Shown here piece after piece: positions 25,192 to 33,340 of a DNA stretch of 64,000 nucleotides (positions within the stretch are counted from its first letter, which is position 1; each line of letters opens with the position of its first letter). A program made the translations under genes and the position numbers. Origin of the DNA: Nitrosomonadales bacterium. Its GTDB lineage: Bacteria > Pseudomonadota > Gammaproteobacteria > Burkholderiales > Gallionellaceae. The notes beneath the pieces were generated by a model, which was given only the letters and a program-made list of their open reading frames with translations, was not told the origin of the DNA and made no database searches. The stretch lies in the NCBI GenBank assembly GCA_016235045.1, contig JACRME010000004.1:248001-312000 (forward strand). The letters run 5' to 3'.

Positions 25192-26400
25192 ATGTTCAAA
25201 CGTTTCTGTTCGAGTACGGCCATCGCCGTATTGTTGTGCCATGCCATCCCGGCTGCCGCTGCCGACAGCGGCAACCCGGAGAATGCTTTCAACCCCGCCT
25301 TCTCGCTCATCCTGTCCGGCACCTACGGCAGCCTGCGGCAAGACCCCGCCATCCCCGCCACCGGCTTTGCCATGAATCCCAACCCGGGACATGAGCAGGG
25401 CTTCAACCTCGGCGAATCGGAGATGGGCATCTCCGCCAATATCGATCCGCAGTTTCGCGGCGTTGCCACTTTGGCGCTCGACCCGGCCGGCGGCATCGGC
25501 GTGGAGAACGCCTTCGTGCAGACCACCTCGCTGGGCGACGGGCTCAACCTGAAGTTCGGCCGCTATTTTTCCGGCCTGGGTTACCTCAACGAGCAGCATG
25601 CGCATGCCTGGGACTTCACCGACCAGCCGCTGGTGTACGCGGTGCTGTGGGAGAACCAGTTGGGCGAGGACGGCGTGCAGCTCAAGTGGCTGGCGCCGAC
25701 TGAAACGTTCCTTGAGTTCGGCGGCGAGATCGGCAAGGGCCGCGGCTTCCCCGGCACCGAGCGGGCGAAGAACGGCAGCGGCGCGGGGGTGGTGTTCGTG
25801 CATGCGGGCGACGACATCGGCATCGAACATAGCTGGCGTGCGGGCGCTTCGCTGCACCGCACGCGGCGCGTGGCTGCGGAGAGCGCCGATGTGCCCGACC
25901 TCGGCGGCAACGCGGTGACCAACCTGTTCAGCGGCGACAGCCAGACCGTCGGCATGGATTTCGTGTGGAAATACGCGCCCAACGGCAACATCCGCAACCG
26001 CTACCTGAAAGTGCAGGCCGAATATTTCCGGCGCAGGGAGAACGGCGACCTGACTTACGACACGGCGGGCGCGAACGTCACCGACACTTACGCCGTCACG
26101 CAAAGCGGCTGGTATGCGCAAGGCGTTTACCAGTTCATGCCGCTGTGGCGCAGCGGCCTGCGTTACGACCGTCTCGATCCGGGCAAGGCCGCGGTGGGTG
26201 CGCTGAATGCAGGCAACGTCATCGCCGACTATGCGTATAACCCGTCGCGCATCACCTGGATGCTGGACTACAGCCCAAGCGAATTCTCGCGCTTCCGCCT
26301 GCAACTGGCGCACGACAATTCGCGCCGGGGCATGGCCGACAACCAGTTGTTCGTGCAATACATCATGAGTCTGGGCGCGCATGGGGCGCACCAATATTGA
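25192..26400 (+). CDS. Outer membrane porin-like protein of the zinc locus
   Basis: A 402-residue protein with a signal peptide (residues 1-24, ending AAAA). The rest shows alternating hydrophobic beta strands and ends in a C-terminal aromatic (GAHGAHQY), typical of outer membrane barrels. There is no TonB box or plug domain, so it is not a complete TonB-dependent receptor. It lies between a small His/Cys-rich protein and the znuA-like gene. It may let zinc or a zinc complex across the outer membrane; the substrate is inferred. Confidence 0.65.
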   Translation: MFKRFCSSTAIAVLLCHAIPAAAADSGNPENAFNPAFSLILSGTYGSLRQDPAIPATGFAMNPNPGHEQGFNLGESEMGISANIDPQFRGVATLALDPAGGIGVENAFVQTTSLGDGLNLKFGRYFSGLGYLNEQHAHAWDFTDQPLVYAVLWENQLGEDGVQLKWLAPTETFLEFGGEIGKGRGFPGTERAKNGSGAGVVFVHAGDDIGIEHSWRAGASLHRTRRVAAESADVPDLGGNAVTNLFSGDSQTVGMDFVWKYAPNGNIRNRYLKVQAEYFRRRENGDLTYDTAGANVTDTYAVTQSGWYAQGVYQFMPLWRSGLRYDRLDPGKAAVGALNAGNVIADYAYNPSRITWMLDYSPSEFSRFRLQLAHDNSRRGMADNQLFVQYIMSLGAHGAHQY

Positions 26401-26405
26401 AGCAC

Positions 26406-26491
26406 CCTCTCCCGCGCTGACGCGCACCCCTCTCCCGCGCTGACGCGCACCCCTCTCCCGCAAGCGGGAGAGGGGCTGGGGGAGAGGGCTG
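26406..26491. repeat. 23-bp tandem repeat followed by an inverted arm
   Basis: CCTCTCCCGCGCTGACGCGC opens a 23-bp unit repeated at 26406, 26429 and (partly) 26452. It is followed by the complementary arm GCGGGAGAGGGG. This is a dispersed CCTCTCCC-type palindrome expanded in its left arm, and it lies between the porin-like and znuA-like genes. Confidence 0.75.
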
Positions 26492-26524
26492 TGCTGAATT
26501 GCATTCACAAATCAAGGAAATCTC

Positions 26525-27418
26525 ATGAAAATATTTCTCTTCATTTTTTTGTTGCTGCTAAGCAGCCAAGCCCACGCCGCCCTCAACGTGTTCGCCTGCG
26601 AACCGGAGTGGGCGGCGCTCGTGCAACAACTCGCGGGTGACAAGGCCGACATCTACACCGCCACCGGTGCGTTGCAGGATCCGCACCGCGTCGAGGCGCG
26701 CCCCAGCCTGATCGCCAGGGCGCGCCGCGCGAACCTGGTGGTGTGCACCGGCGCGGAACTGGAAGTCGCGTGGTTGCCGGTGGTGTTGCGCGAATCCGGC
26801 AACAGCACGGTGCAGCCCGGCGGCACCGGCTACTTCGAGGCCGCATCGGCGGTGCGCATGCTGGAAGTGCCGACCCGGCTGGACCGCAGCGAGGGCGATG
26901 TGCATGCGCTGGGCAATCCGCACATCCAGACCGACCCGCGCAATTTCCTGCCCATCGCCGACGCGCTGGCCCAGCGCCTGAGCCGGCTCGATCCGGCCAA
27001 TGCGGATGAATACCGCCAGCGACTCGCCAACTTTACGCAGCAATGGCGCGCGGCGATTTCGAAATGGGAACAGCAGGCCGCCCCGCTCAAAGGCGTGACG
27101 GTGGTGTTGCAGCACAAGGGTTTTCCCTATCTCAGCGACTGGCTGGGCCTGAAGGAAGTCGCCACGCTGGAGCCCAAACCCGGCATGGAACCGAGCGCCG
27201 CCTACCTGACGCAGGTGCTGGGCACTTTGCAGCAGCACCCGGCGCGCCTGGTGCTGCGCGCGGCCTACCAGGATGGACGCCCGTCGGAATGGATCGCGGA
27301 ACGTGCGCATATTCCCGCCGTGATCGTGCCCTATACCGTGGGCGGCACGGCACAGGCGACGGATTTGTTTGCGCTGTTTGACGATACGATTGCGCGATTG
27401 TTGGCGGGATTGAAATAA
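26525..27418 (+). CDS. znuA: ZnuA-like metal-binding periplasmic protein
   Basis: A 297-residue solute-binding protein of the metal (cluster A-I) family. Residues 1-18 are a signal peptide. Candidate ligands are His in LQDPHRVEARPS (about 54), His in LGNPHIQTDP (about 140), His in QHKGFPYL (about 199) and Asp in QATDLFALFDD. There is no His-rich loop. It should deliver zinc (or manganese/iron) to the permease encoded 110 bp downstream. No cognate ATPase gene is adjacent. Confidence 0.85.
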   Translation: MKIFLFIFLLLLSSQAHAALNVFACEPEWAALVQQLAGDKADIYTATGALQDPHRVEARPSLIARARRANLVVCTGAELEVAWLPVVLRESGNSTVQPGGTGYFEAASAVRMLEVPTRLDRSEGDVHALGNPHIQTDPRNFLPIADALAQRLSRLDPANADEYRQRLANFTQQWRAAISKWEQQAAPLKGVTVVLQHKGFPYLSDWLGLKEVATLEPKPGMEPSAAYLTQVLGTLQQHPARLVLRAAYQDGRPSEWIAERAHIPAVIVPYTVGGTAQATDLFALFDDTIARLLAGLK

Positions 27419-27438
27419 CACCGTCTTTCCGGCGCCTA

Positions 27439-27498
27439 AACCAGCGACTTTGCTGGCGTTGTTTGCCAGCTTGGTCGAATGGCTAGTAGTTCCATCAG
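27439..27498. repeat. Two-hairpin mobile repeat, copy 1
   Basis: A 60-bp unit starting AACCAGCG and ending TTCCATCAG. It contains the hairpin GCTGGC-N7-GCCAGC and a second small stem in GAATGGCTAGTAGTTCCATC. A related 54-bp copy lies at 37706-37759. The flanks TTCCGGC and GCCGGAA form an older palindrome that it appears to interrupt. Confidence 0.65.
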
Positions 27499-27529
27499 GC
27501 CGGAATGACGAACTACTGAAGGAATCACC

Positions 27530-28288
27530 ATGAACAATCTCGAACTCGACATCCTTCTTCCGGCCTTCCTCGCCGGACTACTGATCCTCGCCACGCATAT
27601 TCCCTTCGGCATGCGCATATTGCAGCGCGGCGTGATTTTTGCCGACCTTGCCGTGGCGCAGATTGCGGGATTGGGGGTGGTCATCGCCGGATTGCTCGAT
27701 CTCACCGATCAACCGCTGCTGGTGCAGCTCGTCGCGATAACCAGCGCGCTGTGCGGTGCAGCGTTGCTGGCGTGGATTGAGCGGCGCGCACCGGAGGTAA
27801 AGGAAGCCTATATCGGCCTCACCTTCGTGCTCGCCGCCACTCTGGGCATCCTGCTGATGAGCCGCGACGTGCATGCGGGCGAACACCTGAAAGACCTGCT
27901 GGTCGGGCAGATTCTGTGGGTAAACAACGCGCAACTCGTTGCCACCGCGCTGCTCACCGCGACGCTGCTCGCGATCTGGAAAAGCCTGCGCCAGCGCCTC
28001 GGCCACTTCGGCTTTTATGCCCTGTTTGCTGCCGCCATCACGGCGTCGGTGCAATTGGTCGGGGTGTATCTGGTATTTGCCAGCCTGATCGTGCCGGCAC
28101 TGGCGACCTATCGCCGCGGGAGACGGCGCTATCCCCGGGCTTTTGCGGTCGGCATTTCCGGCTACGCACTCGGCCTGCTGGCATCCGTCTGGTTCGACCT
28201 GCCCGCGGGCGCGGCAATCGTGTGGGCAATGATGCTGTGCGGCAGCGTGGTTCTGATCGCGCGGACGAGGACTGACCGGCCGGACTAG
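27530..28288 (+). CDS. znuB: ZnuB-like metal ABC permease
   Basis: A 252-residue ABC-3 family permease with about seven to eight membrane helices. The sequence RGVIFADLAVAQIAGLGVV near residue 35 and VQLVGVYLVFASLIVPALAT near residue 175 are typical. It pairs with the ZnuA-like protein upstream; the gap holds the hairpin repeat copy 1. The ATPase partner (ZnuC) is missing from the window and must be elsewhere or shared. Confidence 0.88.
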   Translation: MNNLELDILLPAFLAGLLILATHIPFGMRILQRGVIFADLAVAQIAGLGVVIAGLLDLTDQPLLVQLVAITSALCGAALLAWIERRAPEVKEAYIGLTFVLAATLGILLMSRDVHAGEHLKDLLVGQILWVNNAQLVATALLTATLLAIWKSLRQRLGHFGFYALFAAAITASVQLVGVYLVFASLIVPALATYRRGRRRYPRAFAVGISGYALGLLASVWFDLPAGAAIVWAMMLCGSVVLIARTRTDRPD

Positions 28289-28356
28289 TCCATCCTGCCT
28301 GCATCCGCGCAACACGAGGTATGCTATATTCGCCCTCCGCATACAAGGGATGACGC

Positions 28357-28929
28357 ATGTCGTTGGGTAGAAAGGTCTTTGCTGCACCTGCCAGACTTTG
28401 GATGAACTGGCCGCTGTGGGGCGGCTTGCTGGCAATGTTGTTGCTGGCAAAGCATGTCTGGGTGCTGTTTGCGCCCGCCGAACATGCCATACCCGGCACC
28501 ACGGTTGCGCCGCAAACGGCGCAGGCGGAGCAATTGTTCGGCACGGTCAGTACCGTCTCCCTGTCTGCTTCGCTCAACGGCATCCGCCCCATCGGCATTT
28601 TTGCCAGCAGCAAAAACGGCTTTGCCGTGATGATGACCGAAACCGGGCAAATCGGCGTGGGACTGGGCGGACAAGTCGCTCCGGGCGTGACGCTGGTCGA
28701 AACCCATGCCGACCATGTGATTCTGGAGCGCAACGGCGCGCGGCAACGCGTCGACCTGAGCAAGGCGCCGACGGCCAGCGGCGGGATTACCCCGGTTACC
28801 CAGATTACCCCGGCGGTGCGCGGCATGACCGTCCCCCCGGCGGGCGGACAACTGCTCGACCAGCTCACGCCGGAACAGCAGGCGATATTGCAACAACAGC
28901 AACAAGATTTGATAAGGGGAAGACATTGA
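28357..28929 (+). CDS. gspC: Type II secretion protein GspC
   Basis: A 190-residue inner membrane protein. Residues 22-40 form the membrane anchor. Residues 58-130 are the HR domain (EQLFGTVSTVSLSASLNGIR) that contacts the secretin. There is no C-terminal PDZ domain; instead there is a short Gln-rich tail, so it is a short GspC. AAGGGATG precedes the start. It opens the operon, and its stop codon overlaps the TTG start of gspD. Confidence 0.88.
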   Translation: MSLGRKVFAAPARLWMNWPLWGGLLAMLLLAKHVWVLFAPAEHAIPGTTVAPQTAQAEQLFGTVSTVSLSASLNGIRPIGIFASSKNGFAVMMTETGQIGVGLGGQVAPGVTLVETHADHVILERNGARQRVDLSKAPTASGGITPVTQITPAVRGMTVPPAGGQLLDQLTPEQQAILQQQQQDLIRGRH

Positions 28930-30962
28930 TTACCAGCATCGTGCGACGAACCCTGCTGATTTGCAGCCTGGCACTACTCATCGCAACACCGTGTCACGCG
29001 GAAAAGCAGCCGGAAGAAGAACTGGTCTCGTTGAACTTCGTCAACGCCGACATCCAGGAAGTCATCCGCGCCATCTCGCAAATCTCGAAAAAGAACTTCC
29101 TGGTCGATCCGCGCGTAAAGGGCACTATTAATATAGTCTCCGCCACGCCGGTTTCGCCCGCGCTGGGCTACGACATCCTGCTCTCCGCCCTGCGCCTGCA
29201 GGGCTATGCCGCCGTCGAATCGGCCGGGGTGACCAAGATCATTCCCGAGGCCGATGCCAAGCTGCATGTCGACTCGCTGGCACAGGGCCGCGGCGACAAA
29301 CTGGTCACGCGCGTGTTCATCCTGAAATACGAATCCGCCTCGCAACTGGTCAACATCGTGCGCCCCATGATCGCGCCGAACAACGTGGTGGTGGCCTACC
29401 CGTCCAGCAACGCGCTGGTGGTGACCGATTACGCCAGCAGCATCCGCCGCATCGAGAAGCTCATCGACTCCATCGACCAGCCCAACGCCGATGCCCCGCT
29501 GCTCCTTCCCGTCAGGCATGCCTCGGCAGTCGACCTCGCCAACATCATCAACAAGCTGATGCCGGAAGCGGCGACCCCGGCTGCGGGCGGCGACGACAAC
29601 CAGCGTTTCGTGCTGGTGGCGGACAGCCGCACCAACGGCCTGCTGCTGCGCTCGGACAATCCCGGCCGCATCGCCCGCGTCAAGGAACTGGTGGCCAAAC
29701 TCGACAGCGCCGCCAACGTACCGGGCAACATCCACGTGGTGCCGCTGAAGAACACGGATGCCACCAAGCTCGCGCAGACGCTGCGCTCGGTGATGAGCGG
29801 CGACACGTCGGCTGCCGCACCGCAAGGCACCGCACTGCAAGGCCTCGCCCAGCAGACCGGCAGCAGCGCACCGTCCGGCGGCGGCATGATCCAGGCCGAC
29901 ACCAGTTCCAACTCGCTGATCATCACCGCCTCCGAACCGGTCTATAACAACCTGCGCTCCGTGATCGAGCGGCTGGATGTGCGCCGCCCGCAAGTCTTCG
30001 TCGAAGCGCTCATCGTCGAAGTGACGGCGGACAAGGCCTCCGAGTTCGGCATCCAGTGGCAAAACCTGGAAGGCGCGGCCAAGAGCACGACCAGCATCAT
30101 CGGCGGCACCAACTTCGGTACCGCCAACAATATCGTCAGCGCATCGACCAACATCGGCACCGTCGGGCAAGGACTGAACATCGGCATCGTGAGCGGACAA
30201 ACCACGCTGCCCGGACTCGGCACCGTGCTCAACCTCGGCATGCTGGCGCACGCGCTGGAAACCGACACCAACGCCAACATCCTGTCCGCGCCCAACCTGA
30301 TGACGCTGGACAACGAGGAAGCCAAGATCGTGGTCGGACAGAACGTACCGTTCATCACCGGGCAATATGCCCAGACCGGCTCGTCCACCACCGCCACCCC
30401 GTTCCAGACCATCGAGCGCAAGGACGTCGGCCTGACGCTGAAGATCAAGCCGCAGATCATGCAGGGCGGCTCGGTGAAGCTGCAGATTTATCAGGAAGTG
30501 TCGAGCGTGGTCGCTTCCGCCACCACCACGGCGGGCGTCATCACCAACAAGCGCTCGATCGAATCCAACATCCTGGTGGACGAGAACCAGATCGTGGTGC
30601 TGGGCGGCCTGATCCAGGATTCGGTCAACGACGTGCAGAACAAAACGCCGGTGCTGGGCGACATCCCGCTGCTCGGCAACCTGTTCCGTTACGAGACGCG
30701 CCAGCACACCAAGACCAACCTGATGGTATTCATCCGTCCTTACGTCATGTATCAGTCGGACGGCTACAAGAAGCTCACCGACGACCGTTACGACCAGATG
30801 AGCAAGCGGCGCGAAGACGCGCGCCTGCCCGACCACTGGATATTGCAGAACGACGACAAGGACAAGGCATTGCCGCCCAAGCCGGAGGCACCGGCGCCTG
30901 TTCCGGCTCCCGCCAGCGCCCCGGCCGCCGCTTCCACCGTCGAACTCTTCACCCAGCCGTGA
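28926..30962 (+). CDS. gspD: Type II secretion secretin GspD
   Basis: A 678-residue outer membrane secretin. A TTG start at 28926 is proposed; GGGGAAG lies 3 bp before it and it gives a clean signal peptide (residues 1-24, ending CHA). An internal GTG is possible. N0-N2/N3 domains cover residues 30-320 (LVSLNFVNADIQEVIRAISQ). The secretin core covers about 360-600, with VPFITGQ and LLGNLFRYETRQHTKTNLM. A Pro/Ala-rich tail closes the protein and may bind a pilotin. Confidence 0.93.
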   Translation: MITSIVRRTLLICSLALLIATPCHAEKQPEEELVSLNFVNADIQEVIRAISQISKKNFLVDPRVKGTINIVSATPVSPALGYDILLSALRLQGYAAVESAGVTKIIPEADAKLHVDSLAQGRGDKLVTRVFILKYESASQLVNIVRPMIAPNNVVVAYPSSNALVVTDYASSIRRIEKLIDSIDQPNADAPLLLPVRHASAVDLANIINKLMPEAATPAAGGDDNQRFVLVADSRTNGLLLRSDNPGRIARVKELVAKLDSAANVPGNIHVVPLKNTDATKLAQTLRSVMSGDTSAAAPQGTALQGLAQQTGSSAPSGGGMIQADTSSNSLIITASEPVYNNLRSVIERLDVRRPQVFVEALIVEVTADKASEFGIQWQNLEGAAKSTTSIIGGTNFGTANNIVSASTNIGTVGQGLNIGIVSGQTTLPGLGTVLNLGMLAHALETDTNANILSAPNLMTLDNEEAKIVVGQNVPFITGQYAQTGSSTTATPFQTIERKDVGLTLKIKPQIMQGGSVKLQIYQEVSSVVASATTTAGVITNKRSIESNILVDENQIVVLGGLIQDSVNDVQNKTPVLGDIPLLGNLFRYETRQHTKTNLMVFIRPYVMYQSDGYKKLTDDRYDQMSKRREDARLPDHWILQNDDKDKALPPKPEAPAPVPAPASAPAAASTVELFTQP

Positions 30963-32449
30963 CCCAACCCGCGATCAACCGCCGCGCCGCGCGCCGCCTG
31001 CCCTACACCTTCGCCAAGGCGCAGGGCGTGGTGCTGACGGAGTGCGAACAGCGCGCTGCACTCGCGGTGCGCCGCGACGCAAAACCCGAAGCCATCGCCG
31101 AAGTGATGCGCCAACTCGCGCTGCCGGTCGATGCCACGCTGGTCGATGCGGAAGATTTCGAGCGTATCCTCGCCGATGCCTATTCGCAGGCCGACGAATC
31201 CACCGCCACGCTGCTCGACGATGCCGAACAGGACATGGATCTGTCGATGCTGCTGCACGACCTGCCCAAATCCGCCGACCTGCTGGAATCGGAGAACGAT
31301 GCGCCCGTCATCCGCATGATCAATGCATTGCTGGCGCAAGCCGTGCGCGACAACGCCTCGGACATCCACATCGAACCGTTCGAGACACGCTCGGTGGTGC
31401 GCTTCCGTCTCGACGGCACATTGAAAGACATCGCCGAACCTCACCGCGCGCTGCACGCCGCGATGGTGTCGCGCATCAAGGTCATGGCCGATCTGGACAT
31501 CGCCGAGAAGCGCCTGCCGCAGGATGGCCGCATCGCATTGCGCCTGGCGGGCCGCCCCGTCGACGTGCGCGTTTCGACATTGCCCACCGGACACGGCGAA
31601 CGCGTGGTGATGCGTCTGCTCGATAAGGAAGCGGGACGCCTCGACCTCACCAAGCTCGGCATGGGCGCAAAATCGCTCGAAGCCATGCTGCGCCTCACCA
31701 AACAACCGCACGGCATCGTGCTGGTCACCGGCCCCACCGGCTCCGGCAAGACCACTACTTTATATGCGGCGCTGTCGTGCATCGACGCCACCACCACCAA
31801 CGTGATGACGGTGGAAGACCCGGTGGAATACGACCTCGACGGCATCAGCCAGACGCAAGTGAACCCGCGCATCGACATGAGCTTCGCCCGCGCCCTGCGC
31901 GCCATCCTGCGCCAGGACCCGGACGTGATCATGATCGGAGAAATCCGCGACCTCGAAACCGCGCAGATCGCGGTGCAGTCCAGCCTCACCGGCCATTTGG
32001 TATTGGCCACCTTGCACACCAACGACACCGTGAGCGCCGTCACCCGCCTCACCGACATGGGCGTGGAACCTTTCCTGCTCTCTTCCAGCATCGTCGGCGT
32101 GCTCGCGCAACGCCTGGTGCGCTGCCTGTGCCCGGATTGTCGCGAAGCCTATAAACCGGATGAAGCAGAACTGGCGTTGCTCGCCCGCTTCGGCAAACCG
32201 GACGTGATCTACCGCCCCGTCGGCTGCGCCAAATGCAACCAGACCGGCTACCGCGGACGTACCGGTATCTACGAATTGCTGGAAGTGGATGAACACCTGC
32301 GCAGCATGGTCCACTCGCGCGAAAGCGAACAGCACCTGCGCGACTATGCGATGAAGAACGGCATGCTTAACCTGCGCGACGACGGATACCGCTGGGTGGT
32401 ATCAGGCAATACTTCGCTGGAAGAAGTGATTCGGGTGACGCGGGATTAA
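30959..32449 (+). CDS. gspE: Type II secretion ATPase GspE
   Basis: A 496-residue hexameric ATPase. A GTG start at 30959 overlaps the gspD stop. Walker A is GPTGSGKT (258-265), the Walker B region DPDVIMIGEIRD (about 320-331), and the His box LVLATLHTNDT. The zinc knuckle uses CLCPDC (391/394) and GCAKCNQTG (423/426). It powers pseudopilus assembly from the cytosolic side through GspL and GspF. Confidence 0.96.
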   Translation: MTQPAINRRAARRLPYTFAKAQGVVLTECEQRAALAVRRDAKPEAIAEVMRQLALPVDATLVDAEDFERILADAYSQADESTATLLDDAEQDMDLSMLLHDLPKSADLLESENDAPVIRMINALLAQAVRDNASDIHIEPFETRSVVRFRLDGTLKDIAEPHRALHAAMVSRIKVMADLDIAEKRLPQDGRIALRLAGRPVDVRVSTLPTGHGERVVMRLLDKEAGRLDLTKLGMGAKSLEAMLRLTKQPHGIVLVTGPTGSGKTTTLYAALSCIDATTTNVMTVEDPVEYDLDGISQTQVNPRIDMSFARALRAILRQDPDVIMIGEIRDLETAQIAVQSSLTGHLVLATLHTNDTVSAVTRLTDMGVEPFLLSSSIVGVLAQRLVRCLCPDCREAYKPDEAELALLARFGKPDVIYRPVGCAKCNQTGYRGRTGIYELLEVDEHLRSMVHSRESEQHLRDYAMKNGMLNLRDDGYRWVVSGNTSLEEVIRVTRD

Positions 32450-32559
32450 GGTAGCAGATGAAGCCTTTCAGGAATCTATCGAAAAATCTGCCATTTGCCC
32501 TGAGCTTGTCGAAGGGCTTGTTATGTCGAATGTAAGATAAAGTACATGGGACAATCGCG

Positions 32560-32934
32560 ATGGGTATCCAAGATAGAGATTACATGCGAGAACAACATCG
32601 CGATGATGACCCTCCCGCCAAGGGTAATCGGAACCGGTGGCTTCTCATTGGAACTGTTCTGGCAATTATTTTTGGCTTTGCTCTTGTTAGCCCTCGAATT
32701 CCAACCCACGGTACAACAACACTGGCTCGCCCTGCGGTCGTAAACGTGAATCGCGCTTCATTGGCCGAGTTGGATGCGCTACCACATATCAGCGAGGCTG
32801 TTGCCCAATCCATTATTGACGGCAGGCCGTACTCTTCTGTAGATGATCTGATTCGGATATATGGTATTGGTCCGAAAACATTAGAAAGCATCCGCCCATA
32901 CGTGAAAGTAAAAGATGAAAATCCACCACCATGA
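32560..32934 (+). CDS. ComEA-like helix-hairpin-helix protein
   Basis: A 124-residue protein. Residues 27-45 are a membrane anchor, and residues 60-118 carry a double helix-hairpin-helix of ComEA type (VVNVNRASLAELDALPHISE and LIRIYGIGPKTLESIRPY). ComEA proteins bind DNA in the periplasm during uptake. Here the gene sits between gspE and gspF, has more AT-rich codons than its neighbours, and is followed by palindromic repeats. It may be an insertion into the secretion operon. No other competence gene is nearby. Confidence 0.8.
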   Translation: MGIQDRDYMREQHRDDDPPAKGNRNRWLLIGTVLAIIFGFALVSPRIPTHGTTTLARPAVVNVNRASLAELDALPHISEAVAQSIIDGRPYSSVDDLIRIYGIGPKTLESIRPYVKVKDENPPP

Positions 32935-32991
32935 ACCTGCCCGAGCGGGGTTGCACTCAGGCGCACCTATATTATTGAAATTCAAAACCCA

Positions 32992-33093
32992 TTAGCCACA
33001 GAGGACACAGAGATCACAGAGAAAGCTGATTCAAATCACCGAAGCCGTACACACCGCCTCTTTCTCTGTGTACTCTGTGTTCTCTGTGGCTAA
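32992..33093. repeat. CACAGAG palindromic repeat, copy A1
   Basis: A 102-bp unit bounded by TTAGCCACAGAGG and CCTCTGTGGCTAA-type arms, each containing CACAGAG at roughly 10-bp spacing. A second copy in the same orientation lies at 33209-33304. Confidence 0.85.
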
Positions 33094-33105
33094 TTGTTTT
33101 AGCTC

Positions 33106-33183
33106 GTAGGATGGGTTGAGCGTAGCGATACCCATCGCCAATATTGAAAAATGATGGGTATCGCTACGCTCAACCCATCCTAC
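33106..33183. repeat. Perfect 31-bp inverted repeat (GTAGGATGGGTTGAG family)
   Basis: Left arm 33106-33136, a 16-bp loop, and an exactly complementary right arm 33153-33183. The arms begin GTAGGATGGGTTGAGCGTAG. It lies between the two CACAGAG copies. Confidence 0.9.
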
Positions 33184-33208
33184 GCATTACTGAGATTCAA
33201 AAACATTT

Positions 33209-33304
33209 GCCACAGAGGACACAGAGATCACAGAGAAAACCAATTCAAAACACCGAGACCAAACGCACCGCCCCTTTCTCTGTGTACTCTGTGATCTCTG
33301 TGGC
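33209..33304. repeat. CACAGAG palindromic repeat, copy A2
   Basis: A second CACAGAG palindrome, clearly similar to copy A1 with the same arms and more divergent loop. It ends 36 bp before the gspF start, so the gspF upstream region is nearly all repeat DNA. Confidence 0.85.
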
Positions 33305-33340
33305 TAATTTTTGTATTTGATTTTTTACAATTTCAAAACC

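Noticed and set aside
26406-26491. 23-bp tandem repeat considered as an iteron array or origin
   Set aside because: It is GC-rich, has under three copies, lacks a nearby initiator gene and is an expanded arm of a common palindromic repeat.
28974-30836. A 620-codon open frame antisense to gspD
   Set aside because: The sense strand is a clear secretin with a signal peptide; the antisense product is low-complexity His/Arg/Gly-rich sequence.
32992-33304. Long inverted repeats considered as ends of an insertion sequence
   Set aside because: No transposase frame lies between or near them; the DNA between the arms is only a short loop.
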